Positions 29,307 to 38,071 of a DNA stretch of 64,000 nucleotides are shown here, piece by piece; within the stretch, counting starts at the first letter, position 1, and every line of letters starts with the position of its first letter. Location of the stretch: assembly GCA_002772535.1 (NCBI GenBank), contig PFDP01000014.1:270126-334125 (forward strand), written 5' to 3'. Origin of the DNA: Candidatus Peregrinibacteria bacterium CG10_big_fil_rev_8_21_14_0_10_36_19 (lineage in GTDB: Bacteria; Patescibacteriota; Gracilibacteria; UBA1369; LOWO2-01-FULL-3). A program made the position numbers and the translations under genes. Under the pieces are notes generated by a model that saw nothing but the letters and a program-made list of their open reading frames with translations, was not told the origin of the DNA and did no database searches.

Positions 29307-30190
29307 AAAACAAATTTAATATAATTCTCCAAATAAAGCTCAAACATTTTTCCAACAACATCCCCCTTCAATGCAGGACAAAAAGTATAAACCTTAGATT
29401 TTACAGAATTAGATCTGGAATCAAGAGAGCTACGATCCAAATTTTCAAACAACACCTTACTAAAAGTCAAAAACTCCCCATCTCCATCATCCTTTATCTC
29501 AAATGAACCTTCATGATATTTAGGCAAAACTCCAAACTCAGGATCAAAATTCATATCAATAAATTCATCAATTTTAACAATTGTTCTAATTTTCAACCTC
29601 GCTAAAACTTGAATCAATTTAGGCAAATTGGGATGTCTTAAAACCTTTTCACACCTTTGAACATCAACAGAATAGTTATTTTTTGTTAACTCTAAAGCAA
29701 CATTCAAAATTCCAAAAAAATTTACTGCAGTAAAAAGTCCAGACGAAATATACCTATCAACACTAACGCCAAAATTCAAATCATAATCAGCTAAACACAA
29801 AAGTAACAATTGAACCTTAACAAAATCATTATCTTTTTCCGATTCCTTTCTGCTCAACCAATTATGCAAAGATCTTCTAAAAAAAATACTAAAAAATGAA
29901 TGAAAGGTTTCTTTACTCATACCAACTGCCAAACTTTCTTTTTCAGATACAAACTGAGGCTCTACCTCACTAAACCAAGCACTAATCAAATTAGCGGTAC
30001 AATGTCTTAAGTTTAAAAGTAACTCCTCAGGGGTCTGTTCAAAATCAAATGGAAGATCAACAGCATTCACCTTAGCAGGATCAACACGCTTAACATCAGC
30101 ACCATAAGATAAAAGTTTACGAAAATCTCCATTCACAGTCACATTCTCCCCTCCATGATAAGGACACTTACTTTTAGAACCTAAAGACAT
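29297..30190 (-). CDS. CPYH-motif protein of unknown function (paralogue B)
   Basis: A 297-residue paralogue of the downstream gene, with the same opening (MSLGSKSKCPYH) and closing motif (VYTFCPALKGDVVGKM). Identity is low overall, but landmarks occur in the same order and spacing, so an old tandem duplication is likely. It is first in a two-gene unit and faces the divergent gpmA at 30285. It is soluble and mainly helical; no catalytic motif is recognised. Confidence 0.75.
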   Translation of the reverse strand: MSLGSKSKCPYHGGENVTVNGDFRKLLSYGADVKRVDPAKVNAVDLPFDFEQTPEELLLNLRHCTANLISAWFSEVEPQFVSEKESLAVGMSKETFHSFFSIFFRRSLHNWLSRKESEKDNDFVKVQLLLLCLADYDLNFGVSVDRYISSGLFTAVNFFGILNVALELTKNNYSVDVQRCEKVLRHPNLPKLIQVLARLKIRTIVKIDEFIDMNFDPEFGVLPKYHEGSFEIKDDGDGEFLTFSKVLFENLDRSSLDSRSNSVKSKVYTFCPALKGDVVGKMFELYLENYIKFVLCR

Positions 30191-30284
30191 CGTAAATTTT
30201 AAGAGACATAATTAAAACATTTTAACTTAGAAATGTCAACTGAAGTGTAAGGCGTAAATTCTAAAATGACATTAAAATAAAAAC

Positions 30285-30974
30285 ATGATTAAACTAGTAC
30301 TAGTAAGACACGGCGAATCTGTCTGGAACAAAGAAAATCTTTTCACAGGTTGGACAGATGTAGAACTCTCAGAAAAAGGCGTACAAGAAGCCAAAGAAGC
30401 CGGAAAAATATTAAAAGAAAAAGGCTTTCATTTTGATATAGCTTTTACTTCGGAATTAAAAAGAGCTCAAAATACACTAAGCCTAATTTTGGAAGAATTA
30501 GATCAACACCCAACAATAAAAAAATCATGGCGTTTGAACGAGCGTCATTACGGAGCGTTGCAGGGTTTAAACAAAGCAGAAACTGCAGCAAAATATGGAG
30601 AAGATCAAGTTCATATTTGGCGCAGAAGCTTTGACACTCCACCACCGGTCCTAGAAGAAAGTGATGAAAGACACCCAATGCACGACCAAAAATACAACTA
30701 CCTAAAACCAGAAGAAAAACCAGCAACAGAGTCCCTAAAAGACACAATAGAAAGATTAATGCCATACTGGGAAAGCGACATCTTACCAAGCCTAAAAAGT
30801 GGACAAAAAATAATTATTGCCGCACATGGAAACAGTCTAAGAGGGCTAATAAAACACTTGGACAATATTTCAGACGAAAACATCACAGAACTAAATATAC
30901 CAACAGGAAACCCGTTGGTATATGAATTAGACGAAAAATTAAAGCCTATCAAACACTATTACCTAAAAGGTTAA
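30285..30974 (+). CDS. gpmA: 2,3-bisphosphoglycerate-dependent phosphoglycerate mutase
   Basis: This enzyme interconverts 3- and 2-phosphoglycerate in glycolysis. At 229 residues it matches the dPGM family. The catalytic phosphohistidine motif [10 protein letters not shown] is at 6-15 (His9). Next come [29 protein letters not shown] with the second-site residues, RRSFDTPPP, and the C-terminal [15 protein letters not shown] with the second His. The gene is divergent from the CPYH pair and ends 4 bases into the convergent coiled-coil gene. Confidence 0.96.
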   Translation: MIKLVLVRHGESVWNKENLFTGWTDVELSEKGVQEAKEAGKILKEKGFHFDIAFTSELKRAQNTLSLILEELDQHPTIKKSWRLNERHYGALQGLNKAETAAKYGEDQVHIWRRSFDTPPPVLEESDERHPMHDQKYNYLKPEEKPATESLKDTIERLMPYWESDILPSLKSGQKIIIAAHGNSLRGLIKHLDNISDENITELNIPTGNPLVYELDEKLKPIKHYYLKG

Positions 30975-31375
30975 ACTCTTTTCTTTTCTTCTTTTCCATT
31001 TAAGAATATCTTCATTTCAGGCTGCACTTGAACCTTTACAGGGCCATTTTCCGTATCAATTTGAATTTCAAAATATTTCTTTGGCAATTCATCCAAAACC
31101 TTAAACAAGGCCTCGTTAGCATGAGCCAACTCCTCTTCCGCCTTAAGACGCAACTCCCTCAACTTATTATAATGATCATCAGAAGCGAGTTCAGACATAT
31201 GCTCATCTTGTTTATCTTTAACTTGCGCTTTAAGCTCTTTTAAAGCCTTTTTAAGCTGCAAATATTGCTCATCCTCTATAGTCTCTTCTATCTTAATGTC
31301 TTTTTTAATACCGCTAAGCTCTTCTTTAACCTTAGCAATATCTTTTAGCAAAAGTGCTATTTTATCATGAACCAT
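30971..31375 (-). CDS. small coiled-coil protein
   Basis: Unrecognised 134-residue cytoplasmic protein. Residues about 1-95 are charged heptad-like helix rich in Lys and Glu ([37 protein letters not shown]). They are followed by a small beta tail ([29 protein letters not shown]). It has no TM and no Cys. The 3' end overlaps gpmA by 4 bases. Confidence 0.65.
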   Translation of the reverse strand: MVHDKIALLLKDIAKVKEELSGIKKDIKIEETIEDEQYLQLKKALKELKAQVKDKQDEHMSELASDDHYNKLRELRLKAEEELAHANEALFKVLDELPKKYFEIQIDTENGPVKVQVQPEMKIFLNGKEEKKRV

Positions 31376-31424
31376 AGAAAATGAGTTTTAAAAAATTTGC
31401 AGCAATCTTAACACACTTTAAATC

Positions 31425-33080
31425 CTATCCAAAAGTAAAGGCATATACTTCACTATTATTATCTAAAAACTTCAACTCCAATATGTGCCTACCAGCTTTT
31501 TGAAGTTCAACAAGCTGATAAAGCTTATCGCTATCAATTATAATATTTTTCAAAACTTCACCATCCAAAGAAACTTCCACTTCCCCATCACCACCCAAAG
31601 GATTCATCACTAAAAAAACATTTTTAGCTTCAAAATCAAATTTCAAAGAAGCGCCTTTTTTTGGCATAGCCTTTTCATCCTGAACTATCCACTGCCCTGC
31701 AAAAGCAAAACTACTTGCCTCTAAAGAATCAGGATAAGAATAAGTAAAAAGTTCATCAGCATGCAAACCTTCCGGCGAAGAAAATCCCGCCATTCTCGCA
31801 GAACCCAAATAAGTTTCCGGAGTAGAAGCATCAACAGAATAATCGTCATTTTGCACAATTTCATCAACAAAACTACTCCCCGCCTCTTTTAAAAGTTTAC
31901 GTATCATTTTCTCAGATTCATCATAGTCACCTTCTCCAAAATGATTAGCAACAACACGACCTTCAGCATCAATGAAATATTTAGCCGGCCAATATCTATT
32001 ATTATAGGCTCTCCAAGTTGCATAGTTATTATCCTGCATAATTGGATACTTTAATCCAAAATCATCAATAGCCTTTTGAAGATTATCTGGATCTTTTTCA
32101 AATTCAAATTCAGGAGTATGCACACCAATAATCACCAACCCATCTTTAGCATATTTTTCATGCCATTTTTCCAGATAAGGAAAAGTACGAATACAATTTA
32201 TACAGCTGTATGTCCAAAAATCCACCAACACCACCTTTCCCTTTAAATCAGCTAATTTTAATGGCTCAGAATTAAACCACTTACCACCTTCAATAAGCTC
32301 CGGCGCAAATTCAAAAGCCTCTTTTTTGTCCCCCATACTATCAAGCTGTTTACGTATTAAATCCGTATTTTCAAAGTTCGTTAAACCAGCACCATAATTA
32401 GGAAATTTCTCTAAAATATAAGTTTGAAATTTACGATCGTAGTTAAAGTTTATAGCAAGTGCTGTAAGTATCATCAACACCCCAAAAACCTTTTGAATTT
32501 TTGATAAATTATTTAAAAGAGAAGGAACTTTTTGTATAAGCCCCCTACCACCATAAAGTATAGCTAACATAGGTATTGCCGTACCAAAAGCATAAGCAAA
32601 AGTAATCAAAACAGCAGAACCATTAACAGAGCCTGTTAAAGCCAAAGTAATAACTGAAGCCAGAATTGGCCCTACACATGGAGTCCAAACCAAGCCCAAA
32701 GAAACACCAATCACAATACCACTCAAAAAACCTCTTTCCTCAGAAACTCCACCACCAATTTGAATATTCGCTACCTTTGAAGCAACCACTTCAAACATTT
32801 TTAAAAGCTGTGGGAACAAAAGAACTAAACCAAAGCCAAAAACCACAATTACCGAAAAAGTACGCAAAGCGTCAGCAGAAATACCTGTTAGCCTTACAAT
32901 AGTTGTTAAAAAAAGTGTAAAAAATGTAAAACTTAACAAAAATCCCAAAACAACACCCCAAGGATGCCTTTTAGATCCAGTAGCAGAACTAGAAAGTATA
33001 ATTGGTAAAACTGGCAAAATACATGGAGACAGAATTGTTACAAGACCCGCCAAAAAAGCAAAAGCAATAAGTACAAACAT
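31425..33080 (-). CDS. DipZ-like CcdA-thioredoxin fusion
   Basis: A 551-residue membrane redox protein. Six CcdA/DsbD-type TM helices fill residues 1-225 (SPCILPVLPIIL with Cys20, and WTPCVGPILASV with the second membrane Cys). An extracytoplasmic TlpA-like thioredoxin domain follows (about 265-410) with the active site YSCINCIRTFPYLEKW. The C-terminal ~130 residues (about 425-551) form the beta domain of DipZ proteins. The family carries electrons from cytoplasmic thioredoxin to extracytoplasmic disulphides. All four expected cysteines are visible, so it should be active. Confidence 0.92.
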   Translation of the reverse strand: MFVLIAFAFLAGLVTILSPCILPVLPIILSSSATGSKRHPWGVVLGFLLSFTFFTLFLTTIVRLTGISADALRTFSVIVVFGFGLVLLFPQLLKMFEVVASKVANIQIGGGVSEERGFLSGIVIGVSLGLVWTPCVGPILASVITLALTGSVNGSAVLITFAYAFGTAIPMLAILYGGRGLIQKVPSLLNNLSKIQKVFGVLMILTALAINFNYDRKFQTYILEKFPNYGAGLTNFENTDLIRKQLDSMGDKKEAFEFAPELIEGGKWFNSEPLKLADLKGKVVLVDFWTYSCINCIRTFPYLEKWHEKYAKDGLVIIGVHTPEFEFEKDPDNLQKAIDDFGLKYPIMQDNNYATWRAYNNRYWPAKYFIDAEGRVVANHFGEGDYDESEKMIRKLLKEAGSSFVDEIVQNDDYSVDASTPETYLGSARMAGFSSPEGLHADELFTYSYPDSLEASSFAFAGQWIVQDEKAMPKKGASLKFDFEAKNVFLVMNPLGGDGEVEVSLDGEVLKNIIIDSDKLYQLVELQKAGRHILELKFLDNNSEVYAFTFG

Positions 33081-33124
33081 AAAAATTGAGGTAAAAAATA
33101 CCCTAAAATTCTACCCCAAATATA

Positions 33125-33406
33125 CTACTTCTCAAAATCAGAAAGATTCTTAGACATCTTTTTAAAAGGGAAAGGACGGTCATTAGAGTTAAAAGTCATA
33201 TACCTCAAAAAAAGATAAGCTTGAGTGTTCCAAATTTCAGAAAATTCAGCAATCTCTTTGTTTCTTTTCCCTACAATTAAAACGATGAAAAAATTAACAA
33301 CAGCCAACGCCATCACAAGCAAACGCCACACATTTAAAACAATTCCAGAAACAATAAAAACAGGAATCCTCATTAAAGCCTCAAGCACTTCACTTTGTTT
33401 TTTCAT
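33125..33406 (-). CDS. DUF4389-like membrane protein
   Basis: A 93-residue protein with two TM segments: VLEALMRIPVFIVSGIVLNVWRL and VMALAVVNFFIVLIVGKRN. It is then cytoplasmic, with FSEIWNTQAYLFLRYMTFNSNDRPFPF, a pattern I associate with DUF4389. I start at ATG 33406 rather than six codons upstream, because a TATA-like stretch abuts it. The function is unknown. Confidence 0.65.
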   Translation of the reverse strand: MKKQSEVLEALMRIPVFIVSGIVLNVWRLLVMALAVVNFFIVLIVGKRNKEIAEFSEIWNTQAYLFLRYMTFNSNDRPFPFKKMSKNLSDFEK

Positions 33407-33545
33407 ATTTTTTATAATTATCAATACAACGCTAGTCTAACAAAAAAAGCCCACCAATCAAACATTTCATAGCTATGCTTTACTATTGCTTTTTCTTTAT
33501 TTTATGCTACTATATTCACTCAAGCTCTAAGTGTTCACTAGGAAA

Positions 33546-33577
33546 TTAAAAATTGTAACACCCAAGTTTGATTTTTA
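33546..33577 (+). promoter_or_regulatory. 5'-leader hairpin of the DEAD-box gene
   Basis: An 8-bp AT inverted repeat (TTAAAAAT...ATTTTTAA) lies 18 bases before the helicase start. A possible promoter (TTGCTT/TACTAT near 33487-33514) would give a ~75-base leader. Regulation is not demonstrated. Confidence 0.35.
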
Positions 33578-33595
33578 ATTATAAAGTATACACTT

Positions 33596-35314
33596 ATGTC
33601 TCAATTTAAAGACCTTGGACTAAATCCAAGAATCCTTCAAGCCCTAGAAGAAATGGGCTTTGAAAAACCAACTCCAATTCAGGAAAAAACAATTCCTTTT
33701 CTTATTGGATCAGAAAAAGATGTTATTGCTCTTGCCCAAACAGGTACAGGAAAAACAGCCGCTTTTTCACTACCTATCATTCAAAAGATAGATGAATCAG
33801 ATACAAACACACAATGTTTAGTACTTTGCCCAACTCGTGAACTTGCAATTCAGATCGAAAAAGATATTAACAATTTCACAAAATATTCACCTGGAATCAA
33901 AAGCCTTGCGGTTTTTGGTGGAGAAATGATCGACAAACAAATCCGTTCCATGAGAGACAAACCACAAATAGTTGTTGGTACTCCGGGAAGAGTTAACGAT
34001 TTAATTAGAAGACGCGTACTAAAAGTAGAATCAATAAAATGGCTAATTTTAGACGAAGCAGATGAAATGCTAAACATGGGTTTCAAAGAAGAAATTGATG
34101 AAACAATCATCAATATGCCGGAACAAAAACAAGTATTGTTATTTTCTGCAACAATGAACAGATCAGTACGCAGAATTGCTGACAATTACATGAAAAAACC
34201 TCATGACATCGCAGTAGAAAACCAAGAACAAGGGTCAAAAAACATAGAACATTTTTACTACATGGTACACGAAAAAGATCGCTACCAAGCATTAAGACGT
34301 ATAGCTGATATGAACCCAGATATTCATGGAATTATATTCTGTCGTACAAAAAGAGAAACCCAACAAGTTGCCGACAAACTAATGCAAGACAACTACTCAG
34401 CAGAAGCAATACACGGAGATATTTCACAAGAACAAAGAACACTAGTAATGAACCGTTTTAGAGACAAAAAAACACAACTACTTGTTGCTACAGATGTTGC
34501 CGCTAGAGGAATTGATGTAAACGGACTCACCCACATTATCAACTACAACCTACCGGAAAGTGTTGAAACTTATGTACACCGTAGTGGACGTACAGGAAGA
34601 GCCCACAACACAGGTATCTCACTCGTAATTGTAAACATGAGAGAACAATACCGCATAAAAGCACTGGAAAGACAAATTGGACAAACCTTTGAAAAAGGCA
34701 TGATACCTACAGGAGAACAAATCTGCGAAAGACAACTTTTCAACCTTATCGACAATGTTTGCCAAATAGAAATCAACGAAAAACAAATCAATAAATATCT
34801 CGAACTAATCAACAAAAAGTTCGAAAACATGGAAAGAGAAGAACTAATTAAAAAGTTTGTTTCAGTAGAATTTAACCGCTTTTTAGAGCACTACCAAAAC
34901 GCCAGCGACTTAAACACATCAAGCCCACAAGAAAGAGAACAACCAAGAAAATCTAGCATGCTGTTTTCAAGATTTAGTATCAATGTAGGACGCAACGCAG
35001 GAATTAATGTAAAAGACCTATTACAATTCCTAAACTCTCAACCAGAACTTCGAAGCGTAGAAATTGGAAATATAACAATAAGTGACAGCAGCACAGTTTT
35101 TGAAATAGACGACCGCTACAAAAACCAAATAATGGAAATCTTCAAAAACATCCAAATGAATGGACTTAATATAGAAATCATTTGTGAAGCTAGTGGAATT
35201 GAATCATCTCGCGACTTCTATCGCAAAGAAAGCCGCCCACCAAGAAGAGGCGGATTCTCCCCAAGAAGAAACGGCGGAGGTGGCGGAGGTGGAAGACCAC
35301 CAAGAAGAAGGTAA
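33596..35314 (+). CDS. DEAD-box ATP-dependent RNA helicase
   Basis: A 572-residue CsdA/DeaD-type helicase. It has a Q motif (GFEKPTPIQEKTIP, about 21-34), motif I AQTGTGKTA, motif II DEADEML, motif III SATMNRS and motif VI HRSGRTGRA. After the core there is a dimerisation-like helical part, a DbpA-type RNA-binding domain (about 455-535, FSRFSINVGRNAGINVKDLLQFL), and a short Arg/Gly-rich tail (PPRRGGFSPRR...GGGGGGGRPPRRR). The tail is typical of cold-adaptation and ribosome-assembly helicases. Its terminator is embedded in the convergent Nudix gene. Confidence 0.94.
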   Translation: MSQFKDLGLNPRILQALEEMGFEKPTPIQEKTIPFLIGSEKDVIALAQTGTGKTAAFSLPIIQKIDESDTNTQCLVLCPTRELAIQIEKDINNFTKYSPGIKSLAVFGGEMIDKQIRSMRDKPQIVVGTPGRVNDLIRRRVLKVESIKWLILDEADEMLNMGFKEEIDETIINMPEQKQVLLFSATMNRSVRRIADNYMKKPHDIAVENQEQGSKNIEHFYYMVHEKDRYQALRRIADMNPDIHGIIFCRTKRETQQVADKLMQDNYSAEAIHGDISQEQRTLVMNRFRDKKTQLLVATDVAARGIDVNGLTHIINYNLPESVETYVHRSGRTGRAHNTGISLVIVNMREQYRIKALERQIGQTFEKGMIPTGEQICERQLFNLIDNVCQIEINEKQINKYLELINKKFENMEREELIKKFVSVEFNRFLEHYQNASDLNTSSPQEREQPRKSSMLFSRFSINVGRNAGINVKDLLQFLNSQPELRSVEIGNITISDSSTVFEIDDRYKNQIMEIFKNIQMNGLNIEIICEASGIESSRDFYRKESRPPRRGGFSPRRNGGGGGGGRPPRRR

Positions 35315-35323
35315 ACTTAAAAC

Positions 35324-35980
35324 CTAAATAGGAGCAAGCTCAAAACTCACAGCTTGCTCTTTTTTGTTGCAAGAATCTACAACCGCCAAGGCAGCTTCTC
35401 TATAAAAAGGCCTAGCAAAATCTACAGCGCTTAAAGAACCCCTATCAACCCATTCAAAGTCATCATGCTCATCACTTAACGAAACTGGAACCCTTGAATC
35501 AATAAGCCAACGAATAATTGTAACTAAAAACAAAACAGGCTCACCACTCTTAGACCTTTCAAATGAATAACGAAAACCAATCGGAAACGGAACCTCCTTA
35601 CCCAAAGCAATAACTTGCGCCATCTCAGCAACCAACTCTTCCCTATTACGCTCAGGATCAACATGAGCAGAACACAAATAAACCCCAGTTTCTTCAACAG
35701 TTTCAACCAAAGAGGTGAAAACAATATCTGCATGATCATCCTCTTTTTTACCACCTGGAAACTCCCACTTACCAACCTGCCCACCACTAGGGCCTCTTTT
35801 CAAAACAAGCACTTCACCATTTACAGTTTCAATCAAAGAATATGCCGCCTCTCTCAACTTTGCCCCCATCTCATTAGCAATAAGAACAACCCTTTCCCTA
35901 CAAGGCACCAAAACCTCATGAAAAAACTTTCCAGCACTTCCACCCCTAACACACAAATTTTCCTCTAAACCTTCTGGCAT
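35324..35980 (-). CDS. Nudix hydrolase-like protein, degenerate box
   Basis: A 218-residue protein. Residues ~55-200 have the Nudix fold landmarks (ETVNGEVLVLKRGPSGGQVGKWEFPGGKKED, then VETVEETGVYL). The Nudix box keeps the EExG core, but the Arg of REUxEE is Val and the spacing from the GG is one residue off the canonical GX5EX7. Metal binding or specificity may therefore differ. The N-terminal ~45 residues (RGGSAGKFFHEVLVPCRERVVLIAN) are not part of the fold. The gene sits immediately left of the tRNA-Gln island and contains the DEAD-box terminator in its 3' end. Confidence 0.75.
   Translation of the reverse strand: MPEGLEENLCVRGGSAGKFFHEVLVPCRERVVLIANEMGAKLREAAYSLIETVNGEVLVLKRGPSGGQVGKWEFPGGKKEDDHADIVFTSLVETVEETGVYLCSAHVDPERNREELVAEMAQVIALGKEVPFPIGFRYSFERSKSGEPVLFLVTIIRWLIDSRVPVSLSDEHDDFEWVDRGSLSAVDFARPFYREAALAVVDSCNKKEQAVSFELAPI
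35332..35365 (+). terminator. terminator of the DEAD-box gene, inside the Nudix CDS
   Basis: A 9-bp stem GAGCAAGCT/AGCTTGCTC with a 10-base loop and T6 lies 18-51 bases past the helicase stop. The DNA doubles as codons near the C-terminus of the convergent gene at 35324-35980. Confidence 0.85.
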
Positions 35981-36071
35981 ACCTAAATAATTTTACAGAA
36001 AAAGAAGGTACACAAAGAGTATCAACAAGTCAATAAAAACTGTATAAAAAAATTACTCAAAGCTTCTAAAT

Positions 36072-36101
36072 AATTTGGCTGGGGATGAGGGATTCGAACC
36101 C
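36072..36101 (-). repeat. left att-like copy of the tRNA-Gln 3' end
   Basis: 30 bases identical to 38937-38966, and it includes a CCA-encoding end. Homology stops at 36102, next to the stop of the 36103 gene. Confidence 0.85.
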
Positions 36102-36102
36102 A

Positions 36103-36396
36103 TTACAAATCTTTCGAAGCCATTTTAGTAATACGTCTATTCCCAGCCGTACCACAACTTAATAGCACCTCATTAACAATAGGCCCCCCATCTTGATAAG
36201 AGGGAAAAACGGTTTTATTACTGTTTGTTACCATACACGCTCTAACCTTATCCGCCATACCATTACACTGACAAACAACAAGCTCCTCACCAGCATCCGT
36301 CGCTAAAACAGCTCTATCAAGAGAACTAGCAGATTCCATAACTCGATAACCAGAAATTCCACCATCAGTTTTTCTATATGAAGCATCCAAAGACAT
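36103..36396 (-). CDS. island protein of unknown function
   Basis: A 97-residue ORF from the ATG at 36396 (MSLDASYRKTDGG). A TTG reading would add 23 residues. It contains EELVVCQCNGMADKVRACMVTN with three Cys and a Gly-rich PSYQDGGPIVNE segment. There is no TM, signal or known motif. Its stop directly abuts the left tRNA fragment, as if the gene had been placed next to the att core. Real-gene status is likely but not certain. Confidence 0.5.
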   Translation of the reverse strand: MSLDASYRKTDGGISGYRVMESASSLDRAVLATDAGEELVVCQCNGMADKVRACMVTNSNKTVFPSYQDGGPIVNEVLLSCGTAGNRRITKMASKDL

Positions 36397-36479
36397 AGTA
36401 TTATTTGTTAATAATATATAGTGGACATTTCTATCAAAATTAAAACACTCAGTCAAGTAATGCAAAATCAGTATTAGTA

Positions 36480-36498
36480 AAAACTTTCTTAAAGTTTT
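36480..36498. repeat. hairpin repeat shared with tRNA-Gln terminator
   Basis: AAAACTTT-CTT-AAAGTTTT, a perfect 8-bp inverted repeat, occurs identically at 38914-38932 just beyond the tRNA-Gln 3' end. Both copies lie near a TGGCT (tRNA CCA-like) end, so it seems a duplicated tRNA-plus-terminator module. Confidence 0.7.
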
Positions 36499-36511
36499 AT
36501 TTATTGACTGG

Positions 36512-36643
36512 CTACTCGAGTCTAGTACCCTTTGGATAGCTTAAACAAATTATAGTCAATCCCATATAGTATTTTCCATAAGGATCATTGCTAGGAGCAC
36601 AAAACAATACTGTTTCACCATCTCTGCATCCTAGTAACTTCAT
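36512..36643 (-). CDS. 43-residue island ORF
   Basis: A short ORF (MKLLGCRDGETVLFCAPSND...) with a plausible ribosome site (AAGGGTGGC immediately before the ATG). It has three Cys and a protein-like composition. Its last codons and stop overlap the 18-bp repeat also found just after the Nudix stop at 38051. It could be the truncated remainder of a longer protein. Confidence 0.4.
   Translation of the reverse strand: MKLLGCRDGETVLFCAPSNDPYGKYYMGLTIICLSYPKGTRLE
36515..36532. repeat. internal island repeat, copy 1
   Basis: CTCGAGTCTAGTACCCTT, repeated at 38051-38068 with one mismatch. A TGGCT lies just left of both copies. On the minus strand it resembles a degenerate tRNA T-arm and acceptor end, but lacks the TTCGA loop. 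Confidence 0.7.
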
Positions 36644-36711
36644 GCCACCCTTAAGCTAAAACTGTCAGGGATTTTAAAGTAAGTAACAAGGAGAGACAAC
36701 ATATTAAGAGG

Positions 36712-36740
36712 TTGACAATGGGACGATTAGGTTGTTTAAT
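36712..36740 (+). promoter_or_regulatory. promoter of the island AAA ATPase
   Basis: TTGACA (36712-36717), a 17-base spacer, then TTTAAT (36735-36740). It places the transcript start near 36747 and makes ATG 36769 the natural start. A second TATAAT lies at 36760-36765. Confidence 0.6.
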
Positions 36741-36768
36741 AACGATAAAGTATGTTAACTATAATACA

Positions 36769-37788
36769 ATGAAACTGCCTGAAGTACAAAAAAGTATAGA
36801 AAGAGTTGAAAAGTTGTTACCTGCTGCTACATGTGAAGAAATAGATAAAGCAATAACAATAGTGCAACAAATAAAAGAAAATGCACTAATGGCCCTAATA
36901 TGTCATGAAGTTTCAAGAAAAATTGCCGATGCCTCAAATAAATCATTAAAAATTCCAGAAAAAGAACCATTGGATGATCATGAAGTATTTCTACCTCACA
37001 TAGTAAAATCACTCCTCCATGAAATACAAGAAAATTTGACCAGTAGCCCTGGTCTGGTTCCACATGGAATTTTACTTGCTGGCCCTGCGGGGACCGGAAA
37101 AAGCGTCATAGCTCACCATATCGCAGCAAAAGTAGGGGTCCCAATTCTACAACTGGCAATACCAACCACAGGAGATCCTAATTCTGCAAGCAAGCTAGAG
37201 AGTATGTTTGCAGCTATAAAAAGTCACAAGCCATGCATAGTAATTATCGAGGACATTGATCAGTACAAACCTTTATCCATAGATTGGAGAAGCGCAGATA
37301 GTAACGAATTAGCATTCAAGAGAACATTCCATTCATCAATAGCCGACGATCACCTCATGCAAGAAGTTCTATTTATAGCTACTACAAGATATCCAGAAAG
37401 AATAGACTCACACCTAATCACTTCTCACAGGTTTAGTGAAGTATACGCCATCCTGCCGCCTAAAACATTAACTGAACAAGTCAACTTATTCAGAGCTATT
37501 TGGTATCAAACTGAGCCAGTTAACCTACCAGAAATTGACGATCAAAAACTAGAAGCTCTTTTCAAAGATTTCCCAGCCCACATCACCGGATCAGATTTCA
37601 AGAAAATAATAATCGATGCAAAAAGACTAGCAAGTAAAAAAACAGAAAAGACTGATATAATGAATATCCTTTATGACATGAAGGAATCTATTATCAACGA
37701 CAAATATTTAAGAAAATTAGATGACTTTGATCATATGATCAGATCTGCAATTGATGCAGACAACACTTCCTGGAAAGTTGAAGAATAA
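36769..37788 (+). CDS. AAA-family ATPase of the tRNA-Gln island
   Basis: A 339-residue protein from ATG 36769; the earlier in-frame ATG lies inside the -35/-10 region. A helical N-terminus (1-95) is followed by one AAA module: Walker A GPAGTGKS (105-112), Walker B CIVIIEDID (156-164), sensor-1 region FIATTRYPE (202-210), and an Arg at 221 (TSHRFSEVY) as possible arginine finger. A helical lid follows (SDFKKIIIDAKRLASKK). It is a FtsH/SpoVK-like AAA without protease, TM or partner domains, so it probably remodels an unknown protein. It is the only plus-strand gene of the island. Confidence 0.8.
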   Translation: MKLPEVQKSIERVEKLLPAATCEEIDKAITIVQQIKENALMALICHEVSRKIADASNKSLKIPEKEPLDDHEVFLPHIVKSLLHEIQENLTSSPGLVPHGILLAGPAGTGKSVIAHHIAAKVGVPILQLAIPTTGDPNSASKLESMFAAIKSHKPCIVIIEDIDQYKPLSIDWRSADSNELAFKRTFHSSIADDHLMQEVLFIATTRYPERIDSHLITSHRFSEVYAILPPKTLTEQVNLFRAIWYQTEPVNLPEIDDQKLEALFKDFPAHITGSDFKKIIIDAKRLASKKTEKTDIMNILYDMKESIINDKYLRKLDDFDHMIRSAIDADNTSWKVEE

Positions 37789-38050
37789 TAACGAAAATAA
37801 ACTATTTAGTTGGCAATTAGTTCTCATCCCCTTTCAAGAACAACAAAACGAATCTAATAAAGAAGGGGACAAGCAGTTAGCGTACTCAATAGGTGTAGAC
37901 CTACGAGCTGTTTTACAGGTCTGGGAGCAAAACAATCCCCTTCTTATGTCGGAAATTGTAGTAAACTTTCCCCCGGGGAAAAATATCAAATTCCTTGCTT
38001 ACACAAGAGCACAAATCACTTTGCGGAGTCACTTTTTCAATGGCTGGCAC

Positions 38051-38068
38051 CTCGGGTCTAGTACCCTT
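38051..38068. repeat. internal island repeat, copy 2
   Basis: CTCGGGTCTAGTACCCTT, one mismatch from 36515-36532, lying 3 bases past the Nudix stop. It is preceded by TGGCTGGCAC. Confidence 0.7.
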
Positions 38069-38071
38069 CAA

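Noticed and set aside
36515..38068. Integron attC interpretation of the repeats
   Set aside because: No RYYYAAC/GTTRRRY core sites or integron integrase; the tRNA-end origin explains the flanking repeats better.
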